Source of the DNA: BMS3Bbin07 sp036244995
GTDB taxonomy: Bacteria > Nitrospirota > Thermodesulfovibrionia > Thermodesulfovibrionales > JdFR-85
Length of the DNA: 12,145 bases
Assembly (NCBI GenBank): GCA_036244995.1
Contig: BTTF01000065.1
Span: forward strand, 1 to 12,145
Reading direction: 5' to 3'
The notes beneath the pieces were generated by a model. That model was not told the DNA's origin. It ran no database searches and saw only the letters and a list, made by a program, of their open reading frames with translations. A program made the translations under genes and the position numbers. This document shows, piece after piece, positions 1 to 6,800 of this stretch. The stretch's first letter is position 1, and each line of letters starts with the position of its first letter.

Positions 1-509
1 GAATTCTGGGAGAGGACGGTATACTTGGAGGCAACACGGGATCGGAACCACAGGTCGATTGTGTTAAAAGACTGCACGATAAGGCCAAGCCCGAGAATGG
101 CAATGACCAGGCGTGTGAGATGATCCGCGGGCTTCAACAGGGCAGAGACGGTAACCACAACAACAAACGCAAACCCCCCCCCGGTCAGCTTAAGAAGGAA
201 CGCGCTCCCCAGGATTTCGTTCTGACGTTCCGGGTGTTTAACAAGTTCCCTGACTACTATATTGTCCAGCCCCAATGTAGACAGGACAGAAAACAGACCC
301 ACAAAGGCTATGGCGTAGTTTAGAATCCCATATTGCTCAGGACCAAGGTAACGGGCAACCCACACGCCAACAAACAGTCCCACACCCATACGCAAAATCT
401 TGTCGGCAAAGAGCCAACCTGCATTAGTAATAATTTTCTGCAGGTTGAGCCGCTTGTCTAACCTTGTGCGAATAAAGGCAGGGAGAAATTTAATCCATGT
501 CTGATTCAT
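1..509 (-). CDS. Oligosaccharide flippase (Wzx/PST family), N-terminal part, cut by window edge
   Basis: The reverse strand reads open for 169 codons from the ATG at 509 to the window edge, with a stop two codons' length upstream of the start (519-521). The protein begins MNQTWIKFLPAFIRTRLDKR, then has LQKIITNAGWLFADKILRMG and VGVWVARYLGPEQYGILNYA, followed by a hydrophobic segment, LGLDNIVVRELVKHPE and further hydrophobic helices. This is the typical N-terminus of polysaccharide biosynthesis flippases (MATE-like MOP superfamily), which move undecaprenyl-linked repeat units across the inner membrane for O-antigen, capsule or exopolysaccharide. About four membrane helices are visible and the remaining roughly 60% of the protein is missing. 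No Shine-Dalgarno sequence precedes the ATG. The frame crosses a run of nine C (174-182; nine G in the gene) and is intact on both sides. It is probably the first gene of a polysaccharide operon extending off the window. Family assignment is firm; the substrate is unknown. Confidence 0.88.
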   Translation of the reverse strand, partial: MNQTWIKFLPAFIRTRLDKRLNLQKIITNAGWLFADKILRMGVGLFVGVWVARYLGPEQYGILNYAIAFVGLFSVLSTLGLDNIVVRELVKHPERQNEILGSAFLLKLTGGGFAFVVVVTVSALLKPADHLTRLVIAILGLGLIVQSFNTIDLWFRSRVASKYTVLSQN

Positions 510-520
510 GTTTAAGGTTT

Positions 521-568
521 AACAAGCTAACAGGCTATCAGCCTGGCAAGCTGGTAAAATGGACAGGC
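521..568. repeat. Degenerate 8-nt-period repeat with hairpin before the flippase start
   Basis: The stretch divides into octads: AACAAGCT, AACAGGCT, ATCAGCCT, GGCAAGCT, GGTAAAAT, GGACAGGC. The centre is a perfect hairpin, CAGGCT-ATC-AGCCTG (531-545), flanked by AAGCT on both sides, so the unit is iterated and partly inverted. It lies 10-60 nt before the flippase ATG and overlaps the ops-like site. A hairpin here, with no visible ribosome site, could affect initiation. Confidence 0.5.
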
Positions 569-596
569 TACCGCCGTTCCTACGCCATGGGTAGGA
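564..596 (-). promoter_or_regulatory. ops/JUMPstart-like element with adjacent hairpin in the flippase leader
   Basis: The minus strand at 575-564 reads GGCGGTAGCCTG, which fits the ops consensus GGCGGTAGCNTG recognised by RfaH on paused RNA polymerase. Two bases upstream is a 6-bp hairpin (TCCTAC/GTAGGA, 596-578, loop of 7). In classical JUMPstart sequences a hairpin also sits just upstream of ops. Position (about 55 nt before the first gene), strand and cargo (polysaccharide flippase) all agree with RfaH or NusG-paralog antitermination. The window does not contain an rfaH-like gene, so the regulator is inferred. Confidence 0.55.
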
Positions 597-741
597 CTGG
601 AAGTGGTGGATTGTGTGGCTCCTTTCAGAGCTGGAACCGTTTGTAGGCATGATCGAGAAGCCTGACCTGCAATACTTGACTTGCTGGAGTTACTCAATTG
701 GTTGTGGTCAGGAAGGGTACGTCTTAACCCCTTAGAATTAA

Positions 742-771
742 ATTATAAAACTTGTCTCTTTATGGTGTCAA
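742..771 (-). promoter_or_regulatory. Consensus sigma-70 promoter driving the flippase leader
   Basis: On the minus strand TTGACA (771-766) is followed after 18 nt by TATAAT (747-742), so both hexamers are perfect. Transcription would start near 735 and give an untranslated leader of about 225 nt before the flippase ATG at 509. No other gene lies between, so the promoter most likely serves the polysaccharide operon or a small RNA encoded in the leader. Confidence 0.72.
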
Positions 772-782
772 GAAAAGTTTTA

Positions 783-895
783 TCAGGAGTTCCCCAAAAA
801 ACAGACATCAAACAGCATAAGCCCACGAATAATCGAGAAAAAACAGATTTATAAGGTGGTTGCAAAATGTTTCGAAAAAATGGGTGAACTCCTGA
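783..895. repeat. Inverted repeat with 10-bp perfect arms, AT-rich interior
   Basis: TCAGGAGTTC at 783-792 is exactly complementary to GAACTCCTGA at 886-895. Inside the arms, C-rich and G-rich trinucleotides (793-795 and 882-884) extend the pairing imperfectly. The 113-bp size and lack of a coding frame suggest a small miniature element or a remnant; no flanking duplication is evident. Confidence 0.35.
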
Positions 896-910
896 AATGA
901 AGTTTTAGGA

Positions 911-940
911 TTGACAAGACGGAGCCCTAATCTTTAGAAT
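911..940 (+). promoter_or_regulatory. Promoter of the tRNA-Gln/tRNA-Glu unit
   Basis: TTGACA (911-916) is followed after 18 nt by TAGAAT (935-940), a 6/6 and a 5/6 match to the sigma-70 hexamers. Transcription would begin near 947, about 16 nt upstream of mature tRNA-Gln. No other promoter of this quality lies before tRNA-Glu, so the two tRNAs are probably co-transcribed. Confidence 0.7.
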
Positions 941-962
941 ATAAAGGTAACTCTAAAAGAGA

Positions 963-1036
963 TGGGGAGTCGTCTAATGGCAGGACAGCAGACTCTGGCT
1001 CTGCTTGTAGGGGTTCGAATCCTCTCTCCCCAGCCA
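963..1036 (+). tRNA. tRNA-Gln, anticodon CTG
   Basis: The 74-nt cloverleaf folds with acceptor arms TGGGGAG/CTCCCCA, D arm around GTCTAATGGCAGGAC, anticodon stem GCAGA/TCTGC with loop CTCTGGC, and T loop GGTTCGAATCC. Loop positions 34-36 are CTG, which reads the Gln codon CAG. The discriminator is G and CCA is encoded (1034-1036). The TGGGG start is typical of bacterial tRNA-Gln. Confidence 0.95.
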
Positions 1037-1041
1037 TTTGT

Positions 1042-1111
1042 ATTGACGATTGACGAGTTTCAATTGATTATTTAAGAAATCGACAATCGTCAATTGAAAC
1101 TCGTCAATTTA
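1042..1111. repeat. Heptad-based palindrome between the two tRNA genes
   Basis: The spacer between the tRNAs is a palindrome with perfect 19-bp arms (1049-1067 and 1090-1108) and a 22-nt loop. It starts with two ATTGACG heptads, and further 7-nt units (ATTGATT, CAATCGT, CAATTGA) stay in the same register for ten heptads. The unit matches the palindrome inside glyQS (4710-4800), so both belong to one family. In the tRNA precursor it would form a long hairpin between the two tRNAs. Confidence 0.8.
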
Positions 1112-1117
1112 TAATAC

Positions 1118-1193
1118 GGTCCCATCGTCTAGTGGTCCAGGACGCCGGCCTCTCACGCCGGTAACACGGGTTCGACTCCCGTTGGGACTACCA
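1118..1193 (+). tRNA. tRNA-Glu, anticodon CTC
   Basis: The 76-nt cloverleaf has acceptor arms GGTCCCA/TGGGACT (first pair G-U), D-arm sequence CGTCTAGTGGTCCAGGAC, anticodon stem CCGGC/GCCGG with loop CTCTCAC, and T loop GGTTCGACTCC. The anticodon CTC reads the Glu codon GAG. The discriminator is A and CCA is encoded (1191-1193). It lies 81 nt after tRNA-Gln and is probably in the same transcript. Confidence 0.95.
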
Positions 1194-1239
1194 AAAAAAT
1201 CCCTCCCTCCCTCCATTAAGGAGAATTAGGCAGTATATA

Positions 1240-1333
1240 GCTTCACGATGTCTTCACGATAGACTCAGGATAAGAAAGAGAGAGAAAAAATTAGTCTTAT
1301 AAATCGTGAGTAATCTTGAAGTAATCTTGAGGC
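1240..1333. repeat. Imperfect inverted repeat with about 11-nt units
   Basis: Left arm 1240-1272 holds GCTTCACGATG, TCTTCACGATA and GACTCAGGATA. Right arm 1302-1333 holds related units in inverse orientation, including a perfect tandem of AGTAATCTTGA at 1309-1319 and 1320-1330. The arms match about three quarters of their positions. It lies in the 208-bp gap between tRNA-Glu and the convergent cobD end, which also has a CCCT/CCTC tetranucleotide run at 1201-1214. No terminator is obvious for either neighbour. Confidence 0.5.
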
Positions 1334-1401
1334 AAAAGAAGAAGTTTTTGAGTTTCATGATAAATTCGGTTTGATTTGTCTTAATTCGCGGCTAAAAGAG
1401 G

Positions 1402-2463
1402 TTAGAGCAGTTTCTTTAATTCCTTAATCAGCAAGGCATTATCCCGGTGGCTCTTGACTGCGATACGGAAGAATCCTTTCTCAAGCCCCCTGAAGTTACT
1501 GCAATCCCTTACGAGTATTCCCTTGTTGCGAAGAGCCGGGACAATTGCTTCAGCCCCTGGATGTTTCAGGAGATAGAAGTTTATCCTGGAAGGATAAAAA
1601 TGGATTCCGACTCCTGTTAGTCCTTTCTCTATAAAATCCTTTTCTTTTCTGATATATTCAAGAGTGCTCTCCTTATAAACCCTGTCTTTCAGTGCTATGA
1701 TGCCGGCCCTCTGGGCGAGGCTGTTGACGGTCCATGGTTCCTTCAGGGCCTTGAGCCTTTCGGCTATTTCAGCCGGGAAGATGCCGAATCCGAGGCGTAA
1801 CCCACTCAGGGCATAAAACTTCGTCATTGACCTGAGAACTATGAGGTAGGGGTTTTCAGAAACCTCTGAGACAACGCTCTCCTGTGGTATGAAATCAATG
1901 AATGCCTCATCAACAACAAGAAAACACTTCAGTGCTCTTGCTGCAGAGGCTATTTTTATAATATCAGCTCCGGGGAGCAGTTGTGCGGCAGGGTTGTTGG
2001 GGTTGCAGAGAAAGGCCATCCGACACCCCTGCATGGACTCTATAAAACTCTCCGGATCAATCCCGAAATTTGCTTCTTCCCTGAGTGGCAAAAATCTGAT
2101 TGTCCTGTTTCCGGTATCACCTGAGGTTAGAACAGCCCTTTCATACTCGGAGAAGGTGGGGGCAGGGATTAATATCCTCTGTGGTCTGAGCCCCCGCACA
2201 ACGAGATAAATCAGTTCCGTGCTTCCATTTCCGCATATTATATTATCGTCCGGTATGCCGAGGTGCCTTGAGAGATGCTGTCTGAGGCGGTGACAGTTCG
2301 GATCCGGGTAGTTGGTGAGGTATTTCAGGTCTTTTCTCAGCCCTGCCTTTATCTTTTTTGATACCCCTAACGGATTAATAGAGGCGCTGAAATCAATTAC
2401 CTTTCTCTCCGGTATCCTTAATATCCCGGAAAGACGATATATATTTCCACCATGAGTTGTCAT
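1402..2463 (-). CDS. cobD: CobD-like threonine-phosphate decarboxylase (class I PLP aminotransferase fold)
   Basis: This 353-aa protein starts MTTHGGNIYRL and continues with DFSASINPLG (24-33), the N-terminal signature of CobD, which decarboxylates L-threonine O-3-phosphate to aminopropanol phosphate for the lower-ligand arm of cobalamin. Fold-type I PLP residues are visible: NPNNP (N154 region), VVDEAF with D185, SMTKFYALSGLRLGF with Schiff-base K215 and R223, and the substrate-carboxylate Arg in FFRIAVK (about R333). NGSTELIYL (79-87) and APTFSEYERA (101-110) also fit CobD better than HisC. Length is normal for the family. The start follows a weak AGG five bases upstream. It stands alone: no other cobalamin gene and no cobalamin riboswitch is visible. 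Upstream, the ppiC terminator (2528-2565) insulates it, so it needs its own promoter; a TATTAT box lies shortly before the start with only a weak -35. A histidinol-phosphate aminotransferase role is the main alternative. Confidence 0.85.
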   Translation of the reverse strand: MTTHGGNIYRLSGILRIPERKVIDFSASINPLGVSKKIKAGLRKDLKYLTNYPDPNCHRLRQHLSRHLGIPDDNIICGNGSTELIYLVVRGLRPQRILIPAPTFSEYERAVLTSGDTGNRTIRFLPLREEANFGIDPESFIESMQGCRMAFLCNPNNPAAQLLPGADIIKIASAARALKCFLVVDEAFIDFIPQESVVSEVSENPYLIVLRSMTKFYALSGLRLGFGIFPAEIAERLKALKEPWTVNSLAQRAGIIALKDRVYKESTLEYIRKEKDFIEKGLTGVGIHFYPSRINFYLLKHPGAEAIVPALRNKGILVRDCSNFRGLEKGFFRIAVKSHRDNALLIKELKKLL

Positions 2464-2527
2464 AAGACCTGTAATAATACCATTTATTGAGGCGTTGTTT
2501 CATCTGATCTGCCGGATTTGCAGAAGA

Positions 2528-2565
2528 AAAAACCGCAATGCCGGGTTGCAGACATTGCGGTTTTT
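2528..2565 (-). terminator. Rho-independent terminator after the parvulin gene
   Basis: A perfect 13-bp stem (2528-2540 with 2553-2565, core ACCGCAATG/CATTGCGGT) with a 12-nt loop is followed on the minus strand by a T-rich tract. It lies 20 bp past the stop of the minus-strand lipoprotein gene. The A/T ends on both sides would let it also work in the plus direction. Confidence 0.9.
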
Positions 2566-2585
2566 AATGTCATGTTAAGTCAGTT

Positions 2586-3440
2586 TTAGTCAGCTAATTT
2601 TATATCCTTCAGCTTCTTGTCGTTTATTTTTACGGTAAATGACTTTTTCAGTTTTTCAATGTAACTGTCAAAAGCCGCCCGCCGTTTTTCCGTAAGCAGT
2701 TTTTTTGACAAACTCTCTTTTGCCTTGTCATACGCAACCTTCTGTCCCTTTTTCAGGTCAGTAAGTTTGATGATATGATAACCGAATTGGGTTTTTACCG
2801 GTCCACTTATCTCGCCTTTCTTCATTGAGAAGACGGCCTTTTCGAATGCAGGAACCATCTGTCCCCTTCCGAAGAATCCAAGGTCGCCACCCTTGGCTGC
2901 CGAGCCCTTGTCTATGGAGTTTTTCTTGGCGAGAGTAGCGAAGTTCTCTCCTGCCTTCAGCCTTTTCAACAGACTCTCAGCCTCCTTCTTTGTTTTTACA
3001 AGTATATGACTTGCCCTTACCCGGTTTTTGGAGAACTCTTCAGGATGAGCATCATAATACTTCTTTATTTCCTTGTCCGTTACCCCCACTTTCTGTTCAA
3101 TCTCTTTTGTGAGGAGCATGCTTATCAGACTTAATTTCTGAAACTCCTTAAGCTTTTCCTTATACTCCGGTGATTTGTCAAGTCCCTGCTTTTTAGCCTC
3201 AAGATAGATGAGTTCTTTCTTTACAAGTTCATCGGTAAGTTTCTTCATCCCTTCGGGGTTGTTATAGATTTTCTTCATGAAGGCAGGCAGGGCTTCAAAC
3301 TGTTTTTTAAGGTCTTTTTGCGTGATGTAAGCGCCGTCTACTTTTGCAATATAGTCTGAGGGCGCTTTGGTGCTAACAGGCGCTTTTGAGCATCCTGCAA
3401 TTACTAACAGGACTAAGAAGAACTTGGCTAATGTTTTCAT
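2586..3440 (-). CDS. SurA/PpiC-type peptidyl-prolyl isomerase lipoprotein
   Basis: This 284-aa protein opens with a lipoprotein signal peptide, MKTLAKFFLVLLVIAGC, with the acylated Cys at 17, so the mature protein is membrane-anchored and faces the periplasm or exterior. Residues about 30-125 form a helical SurA-N-like chaperone region. Residues about 140-230 form a parvulin domain with RVRASHILVKTKKEA at its start, GGDLGFFGRGQMVPAFEKAV in the middle, and GPVKTQFGYHIIKL at the end, all standard parvulin landmarks. A Lys-rich helix (about 232-284) completes the protein. Such proteins help fold outer-membrane or secreted proteins. The start is set by GGAGG a few bases upstream. A weak promoter (TTGCCG, 17 nt, TATTAA on the minus strand, 3502-3474) may drive it. 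The gene ends in a strong terminator and appears monocistronic. Subclass (PrsA-like versus PpiD/SurA-like) cannot be set from sequence alone. Confidence 0.9.
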   Translation of the reverse strand: MKTLAKFFLVLLVIAGCSKAPVSTKAPSDYIAKVDGAYITQKDLKKQFEALPAFMKKIYNNPEGMKKLTDELVKKELIYLEAKKQGLDKSPEYKEKLKEFQKLSLISMLLTKEIEQKVGVTDKEIKKYYDAHPEEFSKNRVRASHILVKTKKEAESLLKRLKAGENFATLAKKNSIDKGSAAKGGDLGFFGRGQMVPAFEKAVFSMKKGEISGPVKTQFGYHIIKLTDLKKGQKVAYDKAKESLSKKLLTEKRRAAFDSYIEKLKKSFTVKINDKKLKDIKLAD

Positions 3441-3513
3441 CTTGCCTCCGATTTGTTTTCTGGTTAATTTTGCTTAATAGCATAACATAACGTTTACGGC
3501 AAAAAATATAAAG

Positions 3514-3537
3514 CCGGATATTATTCCGGATATTATT
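3514..3537. repeat. Perfect 12-bp tandem duplication
   Basis: CCGGATATTATT occurs twice in direct succession, 75-100 bp upstream of the lipoprotein start and just upstream of its weak promoter. It could be a protein-binding pair one helical turn apart or simple slippage. Confidence 0.6.
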
Positions 3538-3655
3538 ATAGATAAGTAAGGTTGTTGAAAGCGATATGATAGACTCTGAACGGTTTCGGATTTCCCAGGT
3601 TGAAATCCCGGATGCCGGCCATGCAGCAATTCACGGCGAACTTATGACGCTTTGA

Positions 3656-3752
3656 GATTGCTTCGCTTCGCTCGCAATGACAGAATAGACTTGCAATGAC
3701 AGAATAGGTTTTCGTAATGTCATTGCGAAGATCGTTAGAGATGAAGCAATCC
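3656..3752. repeat. GTCATTGCGAG-type interspersed palindromic repeat
   Basis: The left arm (3656-3681) ends in TCGCAATGAC and the right arm (3719-3752) begins GTCATTGCGA and ends GAAGCAATCC. Between them lies an extra partial copy: GCAATGACAGAATAG occurs at 3674-3688 and again at 3693-3707. Translated in one reverse frame the left arm gives HCERSEAIS, a peptide that appears in many spurious predicted proteins because this repeat is widespread in bacteria. A second copy begins at 12099. Confidence 0.75.
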
Positions 3753-3796
3753 TGCACTGATTTCCCCCGTGAATCGCTACAGGTCATGCCCTCAAA

Positions 3797-3826
3797 TTGA
3801 CAAAAGAGATATACTTGAATTATATT
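3797..3826 (+). promoter_or_regulatory. Promoter of glyQS
   Basis: TTGACA (3797-3802) is followed after 18 nt by TATATT (3821-3826). Transcription would begin near 3833, only about 14 nt before the ATG at 3847. This rules against translation from the earlier in-frame ATG at 3769. Confidence 0.6.
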
Positions 3827-3846
3827 TAAATTCTTTTGGTGACTCC

Positions 3847-6800
3847 ATGTATTTTCAGGAAATAATAATGAATTTAAACAAGTACTGGGCTGACAGGGGG
3901 TGTCTCCTGCTTCAGCCTTATGACGTGGAGGTGGGGGCAGGGACCTTCCATCCCGCAACATTTCTGCGTGTCCTGGGCCCGGAGCCATGGAGGGTTGCCT
4001 ATGTTGAGCCCTCACGCCGGCCCACGGATGGGCGTTATGGCGAAAACCCCAACAGGCTGCAACACTACTACCAGTATCAGGTCATATTAAAGCCATCACC
4101 GCTTGACAGCCAGGATATATATCTTGAGAGTCTCAGGGCACTGGGGCTTGATCCCGCAAAACACGACATCCGGTTCGTTGAAGACGATTGGGAGTCTCCC
4201 ACACTCGGGGCATGGGGACTTGGCTGGGAGGTATGGCTTGACGGAATGGAGATTACCCAGTTTACATACTTTCAGCAGGTTGGAGGTATTGATTTAAGGC
4301 CGGTCTCTGTAGAGATTACCTATGGGCTTGAGAGAATTGCCATGTATATTCAGGGGGTTGACAGTGTTTTCGATATTCAGTGGGCTGAGGGGATAAGGTA
4401 CGGTGAGCTTTATCATCAGGATGAGGTGGAGTTTTCGAAGTTTAATTTTGATTATGCGGATATAGACCTTCTGAGAAGGCTCTTTGATGATTACGAGAAG
4501 GAGTCAAGAAGGTTGATTGATTACGGCCTTGTCCTTCCGTCGTACGAATTCTGTCTGAAGTGTTCCCATGTCTTTAATCTCCTTGATGCAAGGGGGGCCT
4601 TTTCAGTGACGGAGAGGACGGGGTATATGGCAAGGGTCAGGGGGCTTGCAAAATCTGTTGCCGAGTCATATCTCGGGCAGCGTGAGGAGATGGGTTTCCC
4701 CCTCCGGCAATTGAAGATTGAAGATTGGGAATTGAAGATTGAAGAAAAAGAAGAATTGTCAATTATCAATCGTCAATTCCCAATCGTCAATCTTCAATCC
4801 CTTGTCTTTGAGATAGGGGCTGAGGAGATTCCCGCGAGGTTTTTGCCCGGCATGCTCTCTCAGCTTAAAAACCTCTGCGAGGAGGCCTTAAAAAGTCTTT
4901 CCATTGAATTCAGCGGGATTCAGGTTTATGGTACACCAAGGAGGTTGAGCCTGATATTGAGAGGATTACCTCAGAGGCAGTCCAGTGTCAGGAAGGTTGT
5001 CTTTGGTCCACCCAGGGGAGTTGCCTTTGATGAAAAAGGGGCAGCAACAAAGGCTGCCACAGGCTTTGCAGTCTCCCAGGGGGTTGATGTGGAAAGCCTT
5101 AAGATTGAAAAAAAGGGAAAAGGTGAATACGTTGTTGCAATAATCGAGAAGGAGGGGAGACCTGTCAGGGAACTCCTTCCCGAGATACTTAAAAATATTA
5201 CCCTTTCCCTGCACTTTCCGAAATCGATGAGGTGGGGGGACGGCAGTTTCAGGTTTGTAAGGCCGGTACACTGGATACTTGCCGTTATGGACGGAGATGT
5301 TATCGACCTTGTGATAGACGGACTGCGGAGCAGCAACAGGACATGGGGACACAGGTTCCTCAGTCCGGGTCCTGTAGAGATTCATGGCGCAGATGAATAC
5401 ATGGGTCTTCTTGAAGAGAGTTTTGTCGTTGTTGACCAGGCACGGAGGAGAGAAGAGATAAGGGAGTCGGTAAACAGGCTTTCGGAGACAGCCGGCGGCA
5501 GGGCGGTTGAGGATGAGGCGCTGCTTGAGACCGTTACCTTTCTTGTGGAATATCCGAATGCCGTCCTCTGTCTCTTTTCTGAAGAGTATCTGAGGCTTCC
5601 GAAAGAGCTCCTGGTTACTGTTATGAGGGATCATCAAAAGTATTTTGCCATACAGCGTGGTGACGGAACCTTGCTGAACCGGTTTGTGGTTGTCAGTAAC
5701 ACAGGACGGGAAAACGAAGGGGCTGTCCGGAGCGGAGCAGAGAGGGTTATAAGGGCAAGGTTTGAGGATGCAAGGTTTTATTATGAAGATGACCTGAAGA
5801 GGCCGCTCAGCGACAGACTGGAGGAATTAAAACGGGTTACCTTTCAGGAAAAACTCGGCAGCCTCTACGACAAGGTGCAGAGGGTTTGCAGGGTGGCAAG
5901 CGGGCTCTCGGTGCTTGTGCCGCATGCATCTGAGAAGATAGAGAGGGCCGCACTGCTTTCAAAGTGTGATTTGATAACCGGAGTTGTTAGGGAGTTTCCG
6001 GAACTTCAGGGCCTCATGGGAAAGTACTATGCATTGCACCGGGGTGAAGATGCAGAGGTTGCAGAGGCAATTTATGAGCAGTACCTCCCGACTCATGCCG
6101 GAGGAGACCTTCCGTCCACTGATACAGGGGCTGTCCTCAGTATTTCCGACCGTATTGATAACGTGGTGACATTCTTCTCTATCGGTCTGAAGCCAAGCGG
6201 TTCCGAGGACCCGTTTGCCCTGAGGAGGCAGGCGCTTGGCGTTATATCTCTTTTGATAAACAGGGGATTTGACATAAGCCTTGAAGAGTTGCTGCAGATA
6301 GTGTTTAATGGCCCCGGGAAGACGGATGTTGCCGATGCCGACACCTTAAAAGAGGAGGTGCTTGACTTTTTCCTCCAGAGGCTTGAACCCCTCTTTATTT
6401 CAGAAGGTTACTCCTACGATACAGTACAGGCAGTAATGGAGAAATCAAAAATTCTTCCCCTTGTCAGGGTGAAGGAGATAATGGATGCCGTTGAGTCATT
6501 TAAAAAGGAACCGGTTTATAATGAGACCCTGATTGCCCTTAAACGGGTTTTTAATATATTGAAAGGACTCAGGGAACCACTTGCAGGTGAGCTCGATGAA
6601 AGTCTCTTTATGCACGAAGAGGAAAAGATGCTCTATCAGAGGGCCGGGGAGATAGCTGATGAGGTAAGGGTGAGTATCAAAAGATTTGACTATCTTAAGG
6701 CCTTATTGTTAATAGGCGGGCTCAGGGGACCGATAAATGTTTTCTTTGACAATGTCCTTGTGATGGACGAGAATGAGCGTGTAAGGCTGAACCGTCTATG

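Larger units (their letters stand above)
570..910. other. Gene-free region between flippase leader and tRNA promoter
   Basis: No convincing coding region is seen. The part 597-735 lies inside the presumed flippase leader and contains a perfect 7-bp stem (661-667 with 706-712, CCTGACC/GGTCAGG) and a smaller stem around 620-641. I do not recognise it as a known riboswitch or RNA; it could also be the worn end of an insertion sequence. The part 772-910 contains an inverted repeat TCAGGAGTTC (783-792) / GAACTCCTGA (886-895) around an AT-rich core. Confidence 0.4.
3441..3796. other. Intergenic region between divergent ppiC-like and glyQS genes
   Basis: No gene is supported here. From left to right it contains the presumed lipoprotein promoter, a tandem 12-bp duplication (CCGGATATTATT at 3514-3525 and 3526-3537), a short GC-rich stretch near 3608-3625, and a GTCATTGCGAG-type palindromic repeat (3656-3752). 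The glyQS promoter begins at 3797. Confidence 0.6.

Noticed and set aside
120..323. 67-codon plus-strand frame
   Set aside because: It is antisense to the clear flippase frame and has low-complexity, non-protein-like composition.
519..650. 44-codon minus-strand frame in the flippase leader
   Set aside because: It has no ribosome site, reads through the ops-like site and octad repeat, and has a composition unlike a real peptide; a leader peptide cannot be fully excluded.
1110..1115. Perfect TATAAT just before tRNA-Glu
   Set aside because: It ends 2 bp before the mature tRNA, so initiation would fall inside the gene, and there is no -35 at proper spacing.
3769..3846. In-frame N-terminal extension of glyQS from the ATG at 3769
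   Set aside because: GlyQ similarity starts at 3847, a good promoter (3797-3826) lies within the extension, and its first part abuts the interspersed repeat.
3536..4015. 159-codon open frame on the minus strand
   Set aside because: It runs antisense to the start of glyQS and across the GTCATTGCGAG repeat (giving HCERSEAIS), with no ribosome site or recognisable protein.
1042..4800. CRISPR array formed by the repeated ATTGACG/ATTGAAG units
   Set aside because: Units are 7 nt and contiguous, with no unique spacers and no cas genes in the window.
4690..4853. Separate GlyS start within the fused gene
   Set aside because: The ATG at 4690 lies within GlyQ's end with no spaced ribosome site, and the next in-frame ATG (about 4851) is past the conserved GlyS start. 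A TTG inside the repeat (4755) remains a weak possibility.
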